Below are positions 47,836 through 60,600 of a stretch of DNA of 64,000 nt, in pieces. The notes beneath the pieces are model-generated. The model saw only the letters and a list, made by a program, of their open reading frames with translations. It was not told the DNA's origin and did no database searches. Position numbers and translations under genes: made by a program. Origin of the DNA: Allodiplogaster sudhausi (Eukaryota > Nematoda > Chromadorea > Rhabditida > Diplogasteridae); NCBI GenBank assembly GCA_945643635.1, contig CALZFC010000027.1, positions 2,247,501-2,311,500 of the forward strand. Direction: 5' to 3'. Positions within the stretch are counted from its first letter, which is position 1; each line of letters begins with the position of its first letter.

Positions 47836-48678
47836 ATGGAGATGGACTCGTGGCTCTTGCTGGTGCTCACCGGGCTCGCGATGGCCGCGGCGGTGTCGGC
47901 TGGCGGGCCGTACCAAGTGCCCGAGGAGGGTGACGCTGAGCTCGAGAATAACGCGCCCTTCACATGGGAGATCGCGCCAGATGGACGCAAGTTCCGCGTG
48001 AGTTAAAAATACCTTTTCCCATGGGTTTTTTCAATACCAATAAATGGGTTTCTTCCAATACCAATAAATGGCTTTTTTTCTTCTTCAAAATTTTTACTTA
48101 ATTAATTAATGAATTCCAATTAACTTCTCAGGTCTACACGCATGAGACGAACTGCCCGCACGGCTTCAACAAGAAGGTGTTCATCAAGCGCACGCCCAAC
48201 CACATCGTCAAGTACATCCGCCTCAAGAAGTGTGGATGTCATGTAAGTATATTTATGTAGTGAGTCAATGGCATAGAGTAAATGCTGGCTTTATGCACAT
48301 ACATATTGCGAAATATTCGATAGCAAATAACGAAATCTTCCAAGTCAACTCTGCAAAATGGATTGCTTTTTCAAGTAGATTTGTAGCGCATATTCTATTG
48401 TCTTGTTGTATATGATGCATCTATAGTATGACGAAACAAATTTTATTTTCACTTGCAGATAAAGACGACCCGAAAGGTCTGGGTTGGCAAGCATCGCGCT
48501 CTCTGGTACAACGGTCCGCGTCAGGCCAAGGTCAACTTTGTGCACGGTGCGTTTTTGTTTTATTATTTATTTTTCACTTGCCTTTTTGTAAGTAATTTTC
48601 TAGCAACATAAATTAAGTAAGTACTCTATTTCAGCACCCAAGAAGACATGCAGAGCACACCGCTGCGGACATTACTAA
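47836..48678 (+). CDS. Small secreted Cys-rich protein
   Basis: Four GT-AG exons (47836-47997, 48132-48242, 48459-48546, 48635-48678) give 134 aa. A signal peptide (MEMDSWLLLVLTGLAMAAAV) leads a basic mature protein: FTWEIAPDGRKFR, HETNCPHGFNKKVFIKR, KYIRLKKCGCH, KVWVGKHRALWYN and TCRAHRCGHY. The KKCGC motif, placed directly before an intron, and the following basic RKV segment match the equivalent positions in genes A and B. This suggests a reduced, divergent relative of the same domain without the low-complexity N-terminus. An AATAAA-type signal follows near 48747. Function is unknown. Confidence 0.8.
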
Positions 48679-50156
48679 GCCGAACATTTTAAAAAAAATT
48701 CTGTTTTTATCGACATGCAATGGTTTATTAATGTATATTTGCCATAATAAACGATATTGTTTGCCGCAGTAGCATAAGAGCAAGGATTATCAAGCAGTGC
48801 ATGCATGTGAACATGATTGTCACAAAAAAGACGGAAGAGGACTACGATAAAATATAAATGGCGTCACGAGATGACGTGGCCTTAAAATAGTCTCAAAATG
48901 CTGACTGTAAGATAATAGATGCATTAGATTCCAATTGCTCCGAAGCATGGACAAGACTTGAATAGCTGTAGAAGTTAAACTCGTCATGGCATTTTTTGAC
49001 GTTTTTTTTTAAATGTACTTAGCCATAAAATCGTTAGTTAGCTAATCTGTGTCAATCATGTGCATTGAAATATGATTTACGCAAAAGAGACATCTAAATT
49101 TGGCTAACAACATGAAGGTCATATGCGAGTGAGTTCAGCATCGTGCTATTAATAGACGGAAATCCTCTTTTTATGGATGACTCGGTGCCTTGTTTATTAC
49201 GTGAGTGTTACGGGTCGCTTTTTGCGATGCGTAACACTCACGGTGTCGAGAACAGCCGATTTGTCAGTCAGTAGCCTTTTTTGCTCTAATCGCAACAATA
49301 TTCATTGTATTTTTTTCCGTTCATGAATGCAATTCATTCTTCTGTTGCTTTTTTCCGCAGACTTTTTGCAAGAAACGCCTTCAAAGGGCAATGAAAGCAA
49401 TTGTTTGTGAATCACATGAAACTGCTGCAGCTAAACCGTAGCAGCATAGACCTCATGAGTCCTCCTTCTAATGATCTTCTAATCTTTTTGCTCCATCTTA
49501 CAATATGCAGATCATTAATGCTCCGGTGAAAGAAGCCAAGGAGTTGTCTTTTTCAGTTGTCTTTTTTCAGTCCTCTCTCCTAATTTGCAATGAAAAAAAA
49601 CGCGAGATATCATGCTTCGTTCCCTCTGCTTATAGCGTTCCTTTGAGCAGCCAGTAAAATATTTTAAGGTTTTGTGAAACGTGCGATCTGGCACAGCCAA
49701 TAATGCGCAAAAGATCGCACGTGAAAAAAATATTGTCCCGCTAATCTGTCACATGTTTGTTAGAGTGGAGTCCTTCGTAAGCTGCTAATTAAATCTTTTC
49801 TGATCCGTTTCAACCTGTGTATGTACCGTCCATCATTTGGTACCATTGGTTAATGATCGGGATGGAAATTCAGATCATTAACCTAGCCATATTTATGCTT
49901 GGACATCATGCGATGATAGAAAAGTCTTTGACTGGAAATTCGTGCAAATGTCTGGTTAAGTGGCACCGTTTAACAACGCCCATTATCGCTGTAGTAAAGT
50001 CAGCTGAATCGGATGGAGTCCATGCCTAAACCCATGATGAAGTAGAGTGCTTTAGGGGAGAGGGGGAAGGGGGGGGGGTTGGAGCACAGTGTTCCGAGTC
50101 CAAAGACTGTGGCCGCGTTTGGTCCGTTGTCGTTTGATTCCTGCGGCCGTCCACGT

Positions 50157-50196
<40 letters not shown>

Positions 50197-50657
50197 CGAG
50201 AGAAAGAGACGGAAAGAGAGAGAGAGAAAGAGAGAGGAGAGGGACGGGAGAAAGAGACGGAAAGAGAGAGAGAGAGGAGAGGGACGAGAGATAGAGACGG
50301 AAACAGAGAGAGGGAGAGAGAGAAAGAGAATGAGAGAGAGAGATGGAGAGAGAGAGAAAAAAGAGAGAGAGAGAGAAAGAGAAAGAGAGAGAGAGAAAGA
50401 GAGAGAGAGAGAAAGAGAGAAAGAGAGAGAAATTAATCGGATACTTTTGACGACGTAGCCGTCCGTGATCACGTTCGCTTCTATGCAGATCACCGAGTGG
50501 CGCAGATCGTGAGCCAAATTCAAAGAGGGAGGCTAGCGAATGATTACTACGTCCACGGATTATCCCCGCGTCATGTTTTCCTTTTTTATTTTCTGTCTGT
50601 TCTCTTTTTATGTTTCTTTCTTTTTTTTGCCAAAAATAACCAGCGCCATTCATTTAT

Positions 50658-50694
<37 letters not shown>

Positions 50695-52909
50695 CGTCAG
50701 ACATTCACATTCTTTGACCTGCTATGAATGGTGCAACTTTGTATGAATGTAACTCGAGAATTTCTTTGTTTTCGACAAGCGCCGAATATGCGCGTCGAAA
50801 GGTTCCACGCATAACAGGGAGAGAGAGAGCAGAGGTACGAGAGAAAGAGGCGGAGAGAGAGAGAGAGCGAGAGAGAGAGAGAGAGAGAGACAGAGAGAGT
50901 GGAAGACAGTGACTCAATCAGTCGCTCGCCTTGCTTCTCTTCTCTTCTTTTATGGAGTGCTATCTTCTCACTTTTTTCTTCCTTGCCTCTTTGCTAATAT
51001 TAGGCTTCTCCCCTGCCCTGTGTTTGGTGGACGCCACATGTTCCGTAGAGTGCAAACGGACTAGGATGCCGTGGGGAAAATAAACAAAACGTTTTGTGCC
51101 TCTGTTAGTAGGCCTTTCTAAAAGCGACTTTGGCAGCCTTATTTTTAAAAATTTTTTTCCTTTATACCAAACATTTACCTCTTGTGCCACAAGCTAGGTC
51201 TCGACATTTTCCTCATCTATAGGACGAGAACGGGCCATACAAACGCAATCATACTAAGTCAAACTAGATGACGAGAGCCGAGCGAAATGGTCAACATGGA
51301 GAGAGGGAGGGGAGGGATGGAGGACAACAAGCCAGAAGATGCGCAGCGGAATTACAAGTGGTATCCTCCTCCTCCCCTCCTCCCCTGTTCCATCTCTTGC
51401 CTCCAGGGCATTGTATGTAATAAAGTAAAGATAATGGGGGAATAGATGGAAGGATGTCGACGAAAAGAGGGAGAGAAAGAGAGAGTGAGAGAGAACAAGA
51501 GAGATAGAGAGATGGAGAGAGAGAGAAGTTAGAGAGTGGGAGAGAGAGTGGCAGAGAGAGAGAGAAAGATTGAAAGAGACATGGAGAGAGAGAGAGGATT
51601 GAGGTATGGGGAGAGAAAAAGAAATATAGATAGAGCATGAGACAAATGCATTTGCCTAGCATTCTTTTGCCATCACTCTTCAGCTCCCCCTCATTGAAAT
51701 CGTGCATTCTTCGTTTTCTCCGTCTTTGCTCTCTAGCTCACTAATTCTCTCGCTCCATTTATGTTTAAATCTCTCTCTATATCTCTCTCTCCCTCTCTCT
51801 CGCCCCGTCAATCCCTGTTCCGCCTCCTCCCTTTTTGTCTGTGTCGCCGTTCCCTCTAGAGCACCACTTGAGCGCCCCTTCTCGGCTACTCATCTGACCA
51901 CCGCCACAACAGCTTCTTCTGCTGCTAGCTGCTCTGTGCAAAAAAAAAACATGAAAGTTTACTGCTACTTTGGCCAATCACACGTGCTCTTGGTCTAACT
52001 TTCGTTGCCCGTTTCCGGTTATTCAGTCTTTTTTTGCAAAATTGAAAATTTCGCTTCCATTAAGATGTTAAGCGATGACATGCACATTTCATAACAGAAA
52101 ATAGCTTTTTCCCCCATTTTTCTCTGGTTACCAATGAAAGGAATTATAAGAATGGTGTTTGGGAACGGCAAAACAAAGCTGGAAAATTATGACTCAATCA
52201 AGCATTATTATGTCATTCGATTCGTCTAGATGTATGTATATATGTATGTACATACATCAGTGACAGTGCAAATTCACTGAAATCACTATGCAAATGCATT
52301 GTTTCTCCCATTTTCCTGCTCTCTCTCTCTCTCTCTTTCTGTATCCCTTTTATCTCACTTATTTTCACATTCTCTACTCTTTCCATTCCATTCCCGATTC
52401 ACTCTCTCTCGCTCTATCTCTATCTCTCTCTCTCTCTCTTTCTCACTCTCTCTCTCTCTCTCCATATTGAACAACTATCCGTATTCCGCTGAGAGTTTCC
52501 TTGCATTGACAAATGTATCCGTTCACTGATATGCAACAAATGTTTGCGCCTTTTTGAAGATCAGGTGTCGTCTTATTTTATTTGCCTTCATACATATTTG
52601 CGTTCTTTGTATCAATGACACTGCCCATTCATGTGATACAGAGAAGAAATGCGCCGTTTTACCATTTCACGGATCTGACTCGTGGGTTGTTGCCAGAATC
52701 GCTGAATCACACACCGTGTTGAATAGTGGTCTTTTCAGCTACAGCTTGGCCTGCCCTTCTCTCAAGACGGTCTCTCCGTGTCTGGAGCATAAGAAGCATA
52801 TGACGATTGGGCTTCCGTACTTTGTTCTTCTGCTCTTCTGACGCTCTTCATTCCGTGCACTACCTCCCTCTCTCTCTCTCCCTCTCGCTCCCTCAACGAA
52901 GCTTCTCCT
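48679..52909. other. Long gene-poor interval with GA/CT arrays
   Basis: No supported gene in 4.2 kb. It holds (GA)n-rich arrays at about 50160-50440, 50815-50910 and 51465-51625 and CT runs at 50660-50692, 51770-51800 and 52315-52460. An acatac/tatgta palindrome lies near 52228-52258. Ser/Leu-rich and Arg/Glu-rich open frames over the arrays are repeat readings. Confidence 0.6.
50160..50440. repeat. Compound GA-rich microsatellite
   Basis: About 280 bases of nearly pure purine with GA units broken by gagacg and aaag. A local repeat of gagagggacg-gagaaagagacgga occurs several times, giving a degenerate higher-order pattern. Confidence 0.9.
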
Positions 52910-55900
52910 ATGCGGCGCAAGACACGCGCAACCATCTGCGTCGTCATCCTCTTCCTGTGCCTTTGTCAGTTTTGTTGAAATTTACACTTACTTATGTATT
53001 TATTTGTTTATTTATTTATTTATTCGTTGATATTTATTGTCGTATTCATTCCATCTTATACGTTTATTTTTATTCATACCTTATTATTTTTAAGAACATT
53101 TTTTTTGTTTTTAGACACTTTATTATGCCAGTGGCTCATGGGATATCGTGGCGATGGAGCGAGCCCGCTACTCTTCTCCGTGCCCGACATGTCGCAGCGT
53201 TCTGTGCTCGAGGCGCTGTATGAGCCGGCGGACACCGACGGCGAAATAGAGCTGCTGACGACAGAGCCACCGCTAGGGGTTTGTTGATAGTCTTTTTTTG
53301 CTTACAACAGACAGCTTTAGATTATCTTTCCAAAAACAAAGTTTGCCGTTTGCGCTTTTCTCCTAGATACATACATATTTCATGATAGACATTTCGATGA
53401 CAACCATAATGAATAAGTGGAAATAATATTTTTTTTACAAAAATATTTCATAAATACGTATTCACATTTCGTTCAGAACAGCACTTCCTTCTTTCTTCCG
53501 TTTCGTGACGCGAATCTCACGATCAATTTTGTGCGTTTGCCCAAGCAACTCGACAAGGTTTGCGGCGGTGGCGTTGGTGACGGAAATGGCGGCAGGCCAA
53601 AGCTGCTCGTACTTGTTCTCTCTTCGCCCGGAAAGGAAAAGGTATACGCTCATTCCATGCTGCCCAGACATAATTTCTCCCCTAACACGCGACATTTGCG
53701 TAATCAGTGCAAACCAGAGCAGCGTCTCTCGTTTCAATCACAGAAAAAGGAACGTGGAAACAGAAAAGGCCAACGGAAGAAAGAGATTTACATTGTAATG
53801 CTGTTAACTGTGTGAGCAACATCGCTACACACACAAAACGTTCCACATCATGAATTGCAGATTCGAAATGCCATTCGTGAGTCGTGGGGAAGTGCAAAGA
53901 ATTCGAAAGCTATTGAGGTTTGGAGGAAGAAACATGTGTAACTATGCACATATTCATAAAGTATTTAGTATTTATACAATGTGTTTATTCACTTTGTTCT
54001 TTTACTTAGTAGACAGATATGCAAATTATGCAAATAAAAAAAAAAGTTTTTCGTTCTTAGAGAGGCGACGCCCGTTTATTCTTCCTTATTGGAAGCGCAA
54101 AGGCCGATTCATTCCAAAAAGAAGCAGACACGCACGATGACATCATTGCTATTGATGCGGAGGATAACTACAAGAATCTAGTTTATAAGGTTGTTGCAAG
54201 CGAAGAGATATTTTTATTAGAAGGAAGCATATATATGAATGTGCATATGTAAATTGCGCATGTAACGAGATATAATTTTTCCTAGTAAATATAAACATAT
54301 ACTTATATAGTTAAGTATAAGTATAAATTTAAGTATATAAACATAAAAGCAAATAACCATTTAGGGAGTTTGATTACTTAAGGTCTTCTCCATCATGCAC
54401 ATTTGCACCGTAATTTGTCCTTCTCAATTTGTTCACAAAGTTGACGAGGTAATCTTTTCATCCTCTTCTTCTTTCTTTTTCAACAAGTTTAATTTACGAT
54501 TGCCTTATAATTTCTCTACTTATAATTAGGAGAAGTCGAACGCCTGTTCTTTTTTTTCAAATCAAGAGGAATTCCTTTTGCCTGCAGGACGTCGTCTTCA
54601 ACATTGATCGATTTTTCTCGCTTATCGGCCATACCTTCCTGCCGCATCACTTGGCAATCTACTGCACCGTTTGGAGAAATACGCGACCATTCCGAGATCC
54701 AAAGCATCAGTGGTATGCTCATTTTGGCAATATTCTTCTAATAAGGCGTGAAACTTTCCTTTATAATGATAATAAAGGAGAAGGAAAAGAATTAAGAATT
54801 TCTAATGACAATTTAAAGAGTGAGAGCGGAAACAAAGAGAGAGTGAGAGAGGAGAGAGTGAGAGAGAGAGCGATAGAGAAAGGGAGAGTGAGAGAGAGTG
54901 TAGGAATAGAGAGAGATGCGGAACTTTAAGGTAAGAACCAACTTAAGGTATATCTCATACGCTCAATACAACGGCACTGCGTATCCACCTTTCTGCTCGG
55001 GCTCTTCATACGTGTTGACGACGCGCGCAGCAAGCAAACTGCTGCACAGCACAAGCAACTTCTCGCTCGTTCACGTTCGTTCCTCTTTCCTTTTTTTGTT
55101 CACTCATAGAATTTGCCTATAATTCTTCTTCTTTAAAGCGTGCACATACACATGAAATTAATAATAAAAAATTTAAGGATTATTTTCACTCGTTAATTAT
55201 ATCGCGTCATCAGCCCCCATTTCTCATTGTCAGGTTGAAGACGTACTGATAACCGGAATGATAGCACAGAGAGCCGGCGTGCGGCGCGTCAGCCTCCCGA
55301 GCATGTTCCACGCGAATACGAAGGTATGATCTGCTCCTTTATATAGATCTAAAAACAATATAGTGCACTTCGGTTATACAAAAAAGTACTACAAGTTACC
55401 TGAAAAAAAACTTTTTTTTTTCAATCTCGAACAACTCAAAAAGTGAGTGATATCATTTTTGGTCTTACAAAAAAAGTACTTTCACTTTACTTGAAAAAAT
55501 AGGTTTTTTTGCAATCTTCTCCAAAAGTAAATAATGAGATCACACTAGAAGAGGACGTCAGTTTACGAAAGTCAATTGTAGTTTTACTCGACGTGCCCTA
55601 AGAATGCGGTAGGCCGAAGGGCGCTCATGTCCAAGCACGGATTCAAGGTTCGGGTTTCTATTTATATTTTTTAACTAGTGTTGTGTAGAAGGATGTATTT
55701 AATTTTTTCAATTTAATTTAATTTTTTTTTTAAATATTTTTTCAATATACAATTGTATATGTGAATTTACCGATTTGGCTAGTCTTTTCTAATATTTTTT
55801 TACGATTTAGACGACAATGTCCATAAAGAGGGCATGGGAGAAGATGTCCGGCGAATGTCCGGCAAGCAATAATAAACCGGCCGTACCTAAATCTGAGCCT

Positions 55901-56095
55901 CCATCAGCCCCGAAAGCAGGCGAAAAAGAAGAAAAGAAAGAGGAAACGAAAGAGGAAAAGAAAGAGGAAAAGAAAGAGGAAAAGAAAGAGGAAAAGAAAG
56001 AGGAAAAGAAAGAGGAAAAGCAAGAAGAAAAGAAGGAGGAAAAGAAAGAGGCGAAACAAGTTTCACCGCCAAAGAAGAAGAAGAAGAAGGCATAA
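52910..56095 (+). CDS. GT31 family beta-1,3-glycosyltransferase with Lys/Glu tail
   Basis: Eleven in-frame exons (52910-52964, 53115-53278, 53477-53641, 53861-53935, 54061-54189, 54383-54448, 54588-54712, 54948-55074, 55234-55323, 55582-55647, 55811-56095) give 448 aa. A short cytoplasmic MRRKTRA and one hydrophobic anchor (TICVVILFLCLC) fit a type II Golgi protein. GT31 motifs appear in order: IRNAIRESWGS, FFLIGSAK, DDIIAIDAEDNYKNLVYK, HKVDED (the metal-binding DxD-like motif), PPFCSGSSYVL and VEDVLITGMIA. It would transfer a sugar, probably galactose or GlcNAc, from a nucleotide sugar; the acceptor cannot be predicted. The last exon adds a tail built of about ten EEKK-type repeats ending in poly-Lys, which is not part of the GT31 fold. 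AATAAA lies near 56147. Confidence 0.88.
54835..54915. repeat. GA-rich intronic tract
   Basis: A purine tract in intron 7 of the GT31 gene. It places several AG dinucleotides before the true acceptor at 54946-54947, which is the one that keeps the WYISYAQYNG junction in frame. Confidence 0.8.
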
Positions 56096-57655
56096 AAATT
56101 ACTACCTATTTCATTTTTGTTGATTTACTATATGTTTAAAGTTCTTAATAAATTTCTAAACGATTAAGCAATAGTTATAGAGTTTTGTTCTTAAGCGTTC
56201 AGCATGATTTTTTTGCTCACTTTTGCATACGATTGATCTGAGAATTGCTCACTTTTTCCCTATAAGCCTTTCGCAACTAGAAAGACAATTATCCATAATT
56301 CTGCCCACTGAACTTATCAGTGCCTTGCCATGAGTCTGGCTTTCGATTAGACGGGTGTTGGAACATTCTACCCTGTAATCTTGTTGAGCTTGAAGATTGT
56401 CACATATTATTATGCCTTGTAGCCCTTTGTAAGTATGTACATTCCAATAATGATGCCTTTCAATCGTTTCAATGATTTTTAAAATGTTTTTGATGCAATT
56501 CATAAATCTAAAATAAATGTATTACTTTTCAGCAATACAAATGCATAGATTAATATCTCGTAATAGAATACTTTCTTTCTCGACAGCTCCATTACAATAA
56601 GAAAAAAAGTAATCAATTTAGAAATTACAAAAAAAGTCTGTGGCAGTGAGGAATACAGAGAAAGAGGGCACAATTTGCGAATTAGAGGCAGTGCGATAAA
56701 ATGAGATAGAGAGAGAGAGAGCGTTTAGAACATGATAGGCAGTGTGAGAAAAAGTGTGCGAAAGATAGAGAGTACGAGAGAAAGAGAGAGAACGCAGGCA
56801 GTGAGAGATGGAGGAGAGAGATAAAGAAAGAAAGAGAGAATTCAGGCAGTGAGGGATTGAGGAGAGAGAGAGATAATGCAGGCAGCTAGATATGGAAGAG
56901 AGCGAAAGAACTGTGGGGACACAAATAATGCATAAAAAACGTGAAAAATGTTGCTGACATGAAATCAAGTGGTGAAAGACTGTGGCCCTTCAGGAAACAA
57001 GAAAGCAGTTCAACGAGAGGGAAAGACAGAGACAAAACAATTCTAAAATATTCGACGTTGTAAGTGCTTTTGAAATGAGGTTATAAGAAACAGCAAGAGA
57101 ACTTAATTTTGCATGAGATTACGTGTTAAACAACAATAATCTATTGTAGGAAATGCTATTAAAAAGGAAGCAAACAAAAATTTACAGATGTCATCACAAC
57201 GTAATCTTCAAAAATGTAATAAACTCAAATCAATCTCGTTATCATCTGTTTAAGGAATATTTTTGATCTTGATTATTTTGAATTTAGCATGGAGACCCTG
57301 AGAGGAGGCTTTTAATATAATATGCGGATATATGTAATTAGAATTAAGCAGACGATAGACCGAATTAGATTTTTTTTTTAAACTAAATCAAAAAGAATAC
57401 AGGAAAAATAAAAGACGGATACTACGGTTCCTTTGATATGCGGAAACGAAGGCTGGTTCGGAAGTACAAAAAAAATCATATTTGGAATGCATCCAGAATT
57501 CGCGCGAGTTCATCCAGATGGTAACAGATTACGAGATTCACACTCTACAAGGGGATTAATTTATCTGTCAATTTTCATAATTCATGTGTCTCTTGTTTTT
57601 TATTTCATTTCACTATTTTTTATTTACTTATTTAATAAATTTGTTGGAAGATTAG
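56096..57655. other. Convergent intergenic region
   Basis: 3' flanks of the GT31 and KDM6-like genes. GA-rich stretches occur around 56650-56900. No gene is supported. A tttattt/aataaat cluster near 57600-57640 could supply poly(A) signals on the minus strand. Confidence 0.5.
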
Positions 57656-60600
57656 TCATGAACTACTACATGATAATTTAGACGAGTTGTCACAATATTC
57701 ATATATTTTTGCATAATCAATAATTGAGTCAATACTTGGGCTCACCTCCAAGTCGCTCTTGTCCACGCAGCGTTCGCAGTACGACTCGGAGTCATGGGCC
57801 CAGACGGCGCCGAAAAGTTCATCCTGACAACAACGAAGAGTTGAGTTAACAATGTACATACATACCTATGTCTCTTTTGTACATACCTATTTCTGAGCAT
57901 GAATAATTGATGCGCCATTCGCCATTCAAGTCAGGGTAGTGGAAGGGCAGTGAATATGTATTAGGGGGCTTAGAAATATAGGGAGAAAGACAGTTCACTT
58001 TTTTTATATAAAAAAATATATCGCATTTGAAGTATATAAATTAATTAATTAATTAACTAATTCATTAATTGATTAACTTACAAAACAAGTGTTGCAGACG
58101 TGCGGCGTCGGTCGCTCGTCCTCGGAGAATCCGGCATCGGCGATGGCCGCCTCGTGATCTTCGAAGAAGGCGCGGACGCCTAGACGACGCGCAAGCTCGA
58201 CGTTGAAGTGCAGCTGAGCGAGCGAGCGCACCATGACACCGCGTACCAGGCGACGCACCTTAATTAACAAAATTAATTAGCCTAAATTAAAACCGTTGCA
58301 TCAACTGGGTGCAATTTTGTTGCTCTGACTTTACTACTCTCTAACACATGCATATGTACATATGTATCTTTCGAGAATCCCTTCAAAAGTAAGTGCTTTC
58401 AAATAACATACATTCAATTCCATAAGCCAATAGTTGATGCTAACGACAAAGATCTCCACTCTATTTTAAAACTGAACCTCCTTATCTGGAATAGGCGCCT
58501 CGCACTCGGCGACACGCCAGCATGCGTCGGCCATGCGGAGAATCGACTCGAAGAACTTAATTTTACCAAATTTGTTTTGGACTAATAACCTTCAGAGTGA
58601 AAAAAAACCAGTTTTCAAATGCGTGGACGTTTAAAAATGTGTTGTGCGTAAAAATTAATATTGATAAAAGAAAACAAAAATAAAGAAGATACTAATTACA
58701 TAGTCGCACCTCAGTCCTGTTGAATTCGCTACGTTCGAGCGATGCTGTCAGCTGGCGCCTCGAGAGTGGGCCGACATTGTACGAGACGTTGTTGCATGCG
58801 CCGAGCGCTTGCACCCAGTGGACGCAGCCAATGTTCACGAGGACAATGTCGCCGGGACGCTGCGCGAATCTGTAAACTTTTTGTTGGGAATTTGTACGCT
58901 TTCCATTCTTAACAAATGCGAATATGAATACAATTAAGGAGCAATCACCAAACCAGAACCATTGTTTGTGAGTAGTCTATAATCTAGTCCTTCTTCACGA
59001 AAGCCATGCTCTATGCATGGAACAAAAAAAGACATATCGAGGAACAGTTTTGTGCTTTTTTTTAAATTTGTCATTGGAACTTTGAAATAAAAAAAGTAAG
59101 ATTTAAAAAAAAACAGAAAAATTTGTAACGGATGAGAGATTGAGTACGTGCCTGTAGACTGGAATGCCTCGCTCGTGCAGATGCTCAACGATCGGCCACC
59201 ACGAGTCGGCGAGGTACGAGAGATCCTAGAGCGGAAACTATGTACAGTCCCGCCCAACATTTCAGGTACATAGATTAATCAGATTAATTAGATTAATCTA
59301 AATAATCTCAATTGATTTTTCAGCGCTCAGGGAGCATTTCAATAGTGTTCTCAATTCAAACTAGACTAATTCAACGCTGCTAAATACGTTGGTCACGTTA
59401 TTTTCTTAAAACAAGTTGACACTAACGAGAAAATTCATATTTTGTGCACAAACCCGTTTGAATATAGTGCGCAATGCGCTGCATTTTTAAACGGGATTTC
59501 GGGCTAAAATATCAATTTTCTCGTTAGTGTCAACTTGTTTTCAGAAAATAACATTACCAACGTATTTAGAAGCGTCGAATTAGTCTACATTGACCTGAAA
59601 ACTCTATTGAAATGCGTCCTGAGCGCTGAAAAATCAATTGAGATTATTTAGATTAATCTAATTAATCTAATTAATCTAATTAATCTAATTAATCTATGTA
59701 CCTGAAATGTTGGGCGGGACTGTATGTATGTTTGTATGTTGTAATAATGCCATTTTAGGTTTTTTTTCTCTTTTTTTTGTATAAAAAAGTTTCGAAATAA
59801 AGTGCCTGAGCCATGATTCTAAATAATACATGGAAATAATACATGGAAATGATTCCTTGGTATACCCGCTCATCGCACATCCGCGCCACTTCGCCCCAAT
59901 GTCGCTCATCGACGCCGAACCACTCACAGTCACCCGGGCCAATGTTGACGTTCACGGACGCGAGCATCAGATTCTCCTGGTGCGCCGGAGTTCGCGAGCC
60001 GGCAACCTGAAGTTGAAAAAGCTAAAAAAAAAAATACCTTTAAAATTCATCATTTACATTCATAATCGTTTATTCCACTCGCTAAATTTTACCTCACCTC
60101 AGTGTATCTCTAAGGTGTGCGTAAATAAAGTATTTTCAAGTTGGTATCATTTTCAGAATATGGCATCACAATGAAAACATTAAACGTAAGTAAGAGACTT
60201 CACGGCCATTATTAATTTGTCTATATACCTTAAGATAGACTTGAGGAGTATTGAGGCCCTTGATGGAGTAGCCGACGTAACGAAGGATGTCTGTCTCGTT
60301 TTTGATGCGCAGAAATTGCGGCAATTTCGTGAGTTCCTACACAATTAATTTGATATCTATTAATGTTAAGCGTGTAAATCGAGAATTTAAAAAGGGAATA
60401 AAAATTAAAAAAATATCTACCGCAAACTGGTCAGCGTAAGGCGGATCTGTGATGTCAAGATTCGTGGCGAATTCGATTTCTTTCTAGAAAGTAAGAAATC
60501 ACTTTATTATTATCTTTTGTAGCGCTATATATAAACTTTACGAAACCTTGGGAGAGGTGAAGCGTGTTCCTGACGTCCGCTTGCGTGTGGTCAACGGCTT

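Noticed and set aside
50026..50653. Ser/Leu-rich and Arg/Glu-rich open frames in the 50-kb region
   Set aside because: GA/CT microsatellite readings without splice context, homology or signal peptide.
52554..52841. 95-codon plus-strand frame with hydrophobic and Cys residues just upstream of the GT31 gene
   Set aside because: No recognisable domain, codon use unlike the neighbouring exons, and no donor in phase with the GT31 gene; probably chance.
54916..54947. Acceptor at 54930/54931 for GT31 exon 8
   Set aside because: With the phase-2 junction it creates an immediate TAA; the acceptor at 54946-54947 gives WYISYAQYNG, which fits the family.
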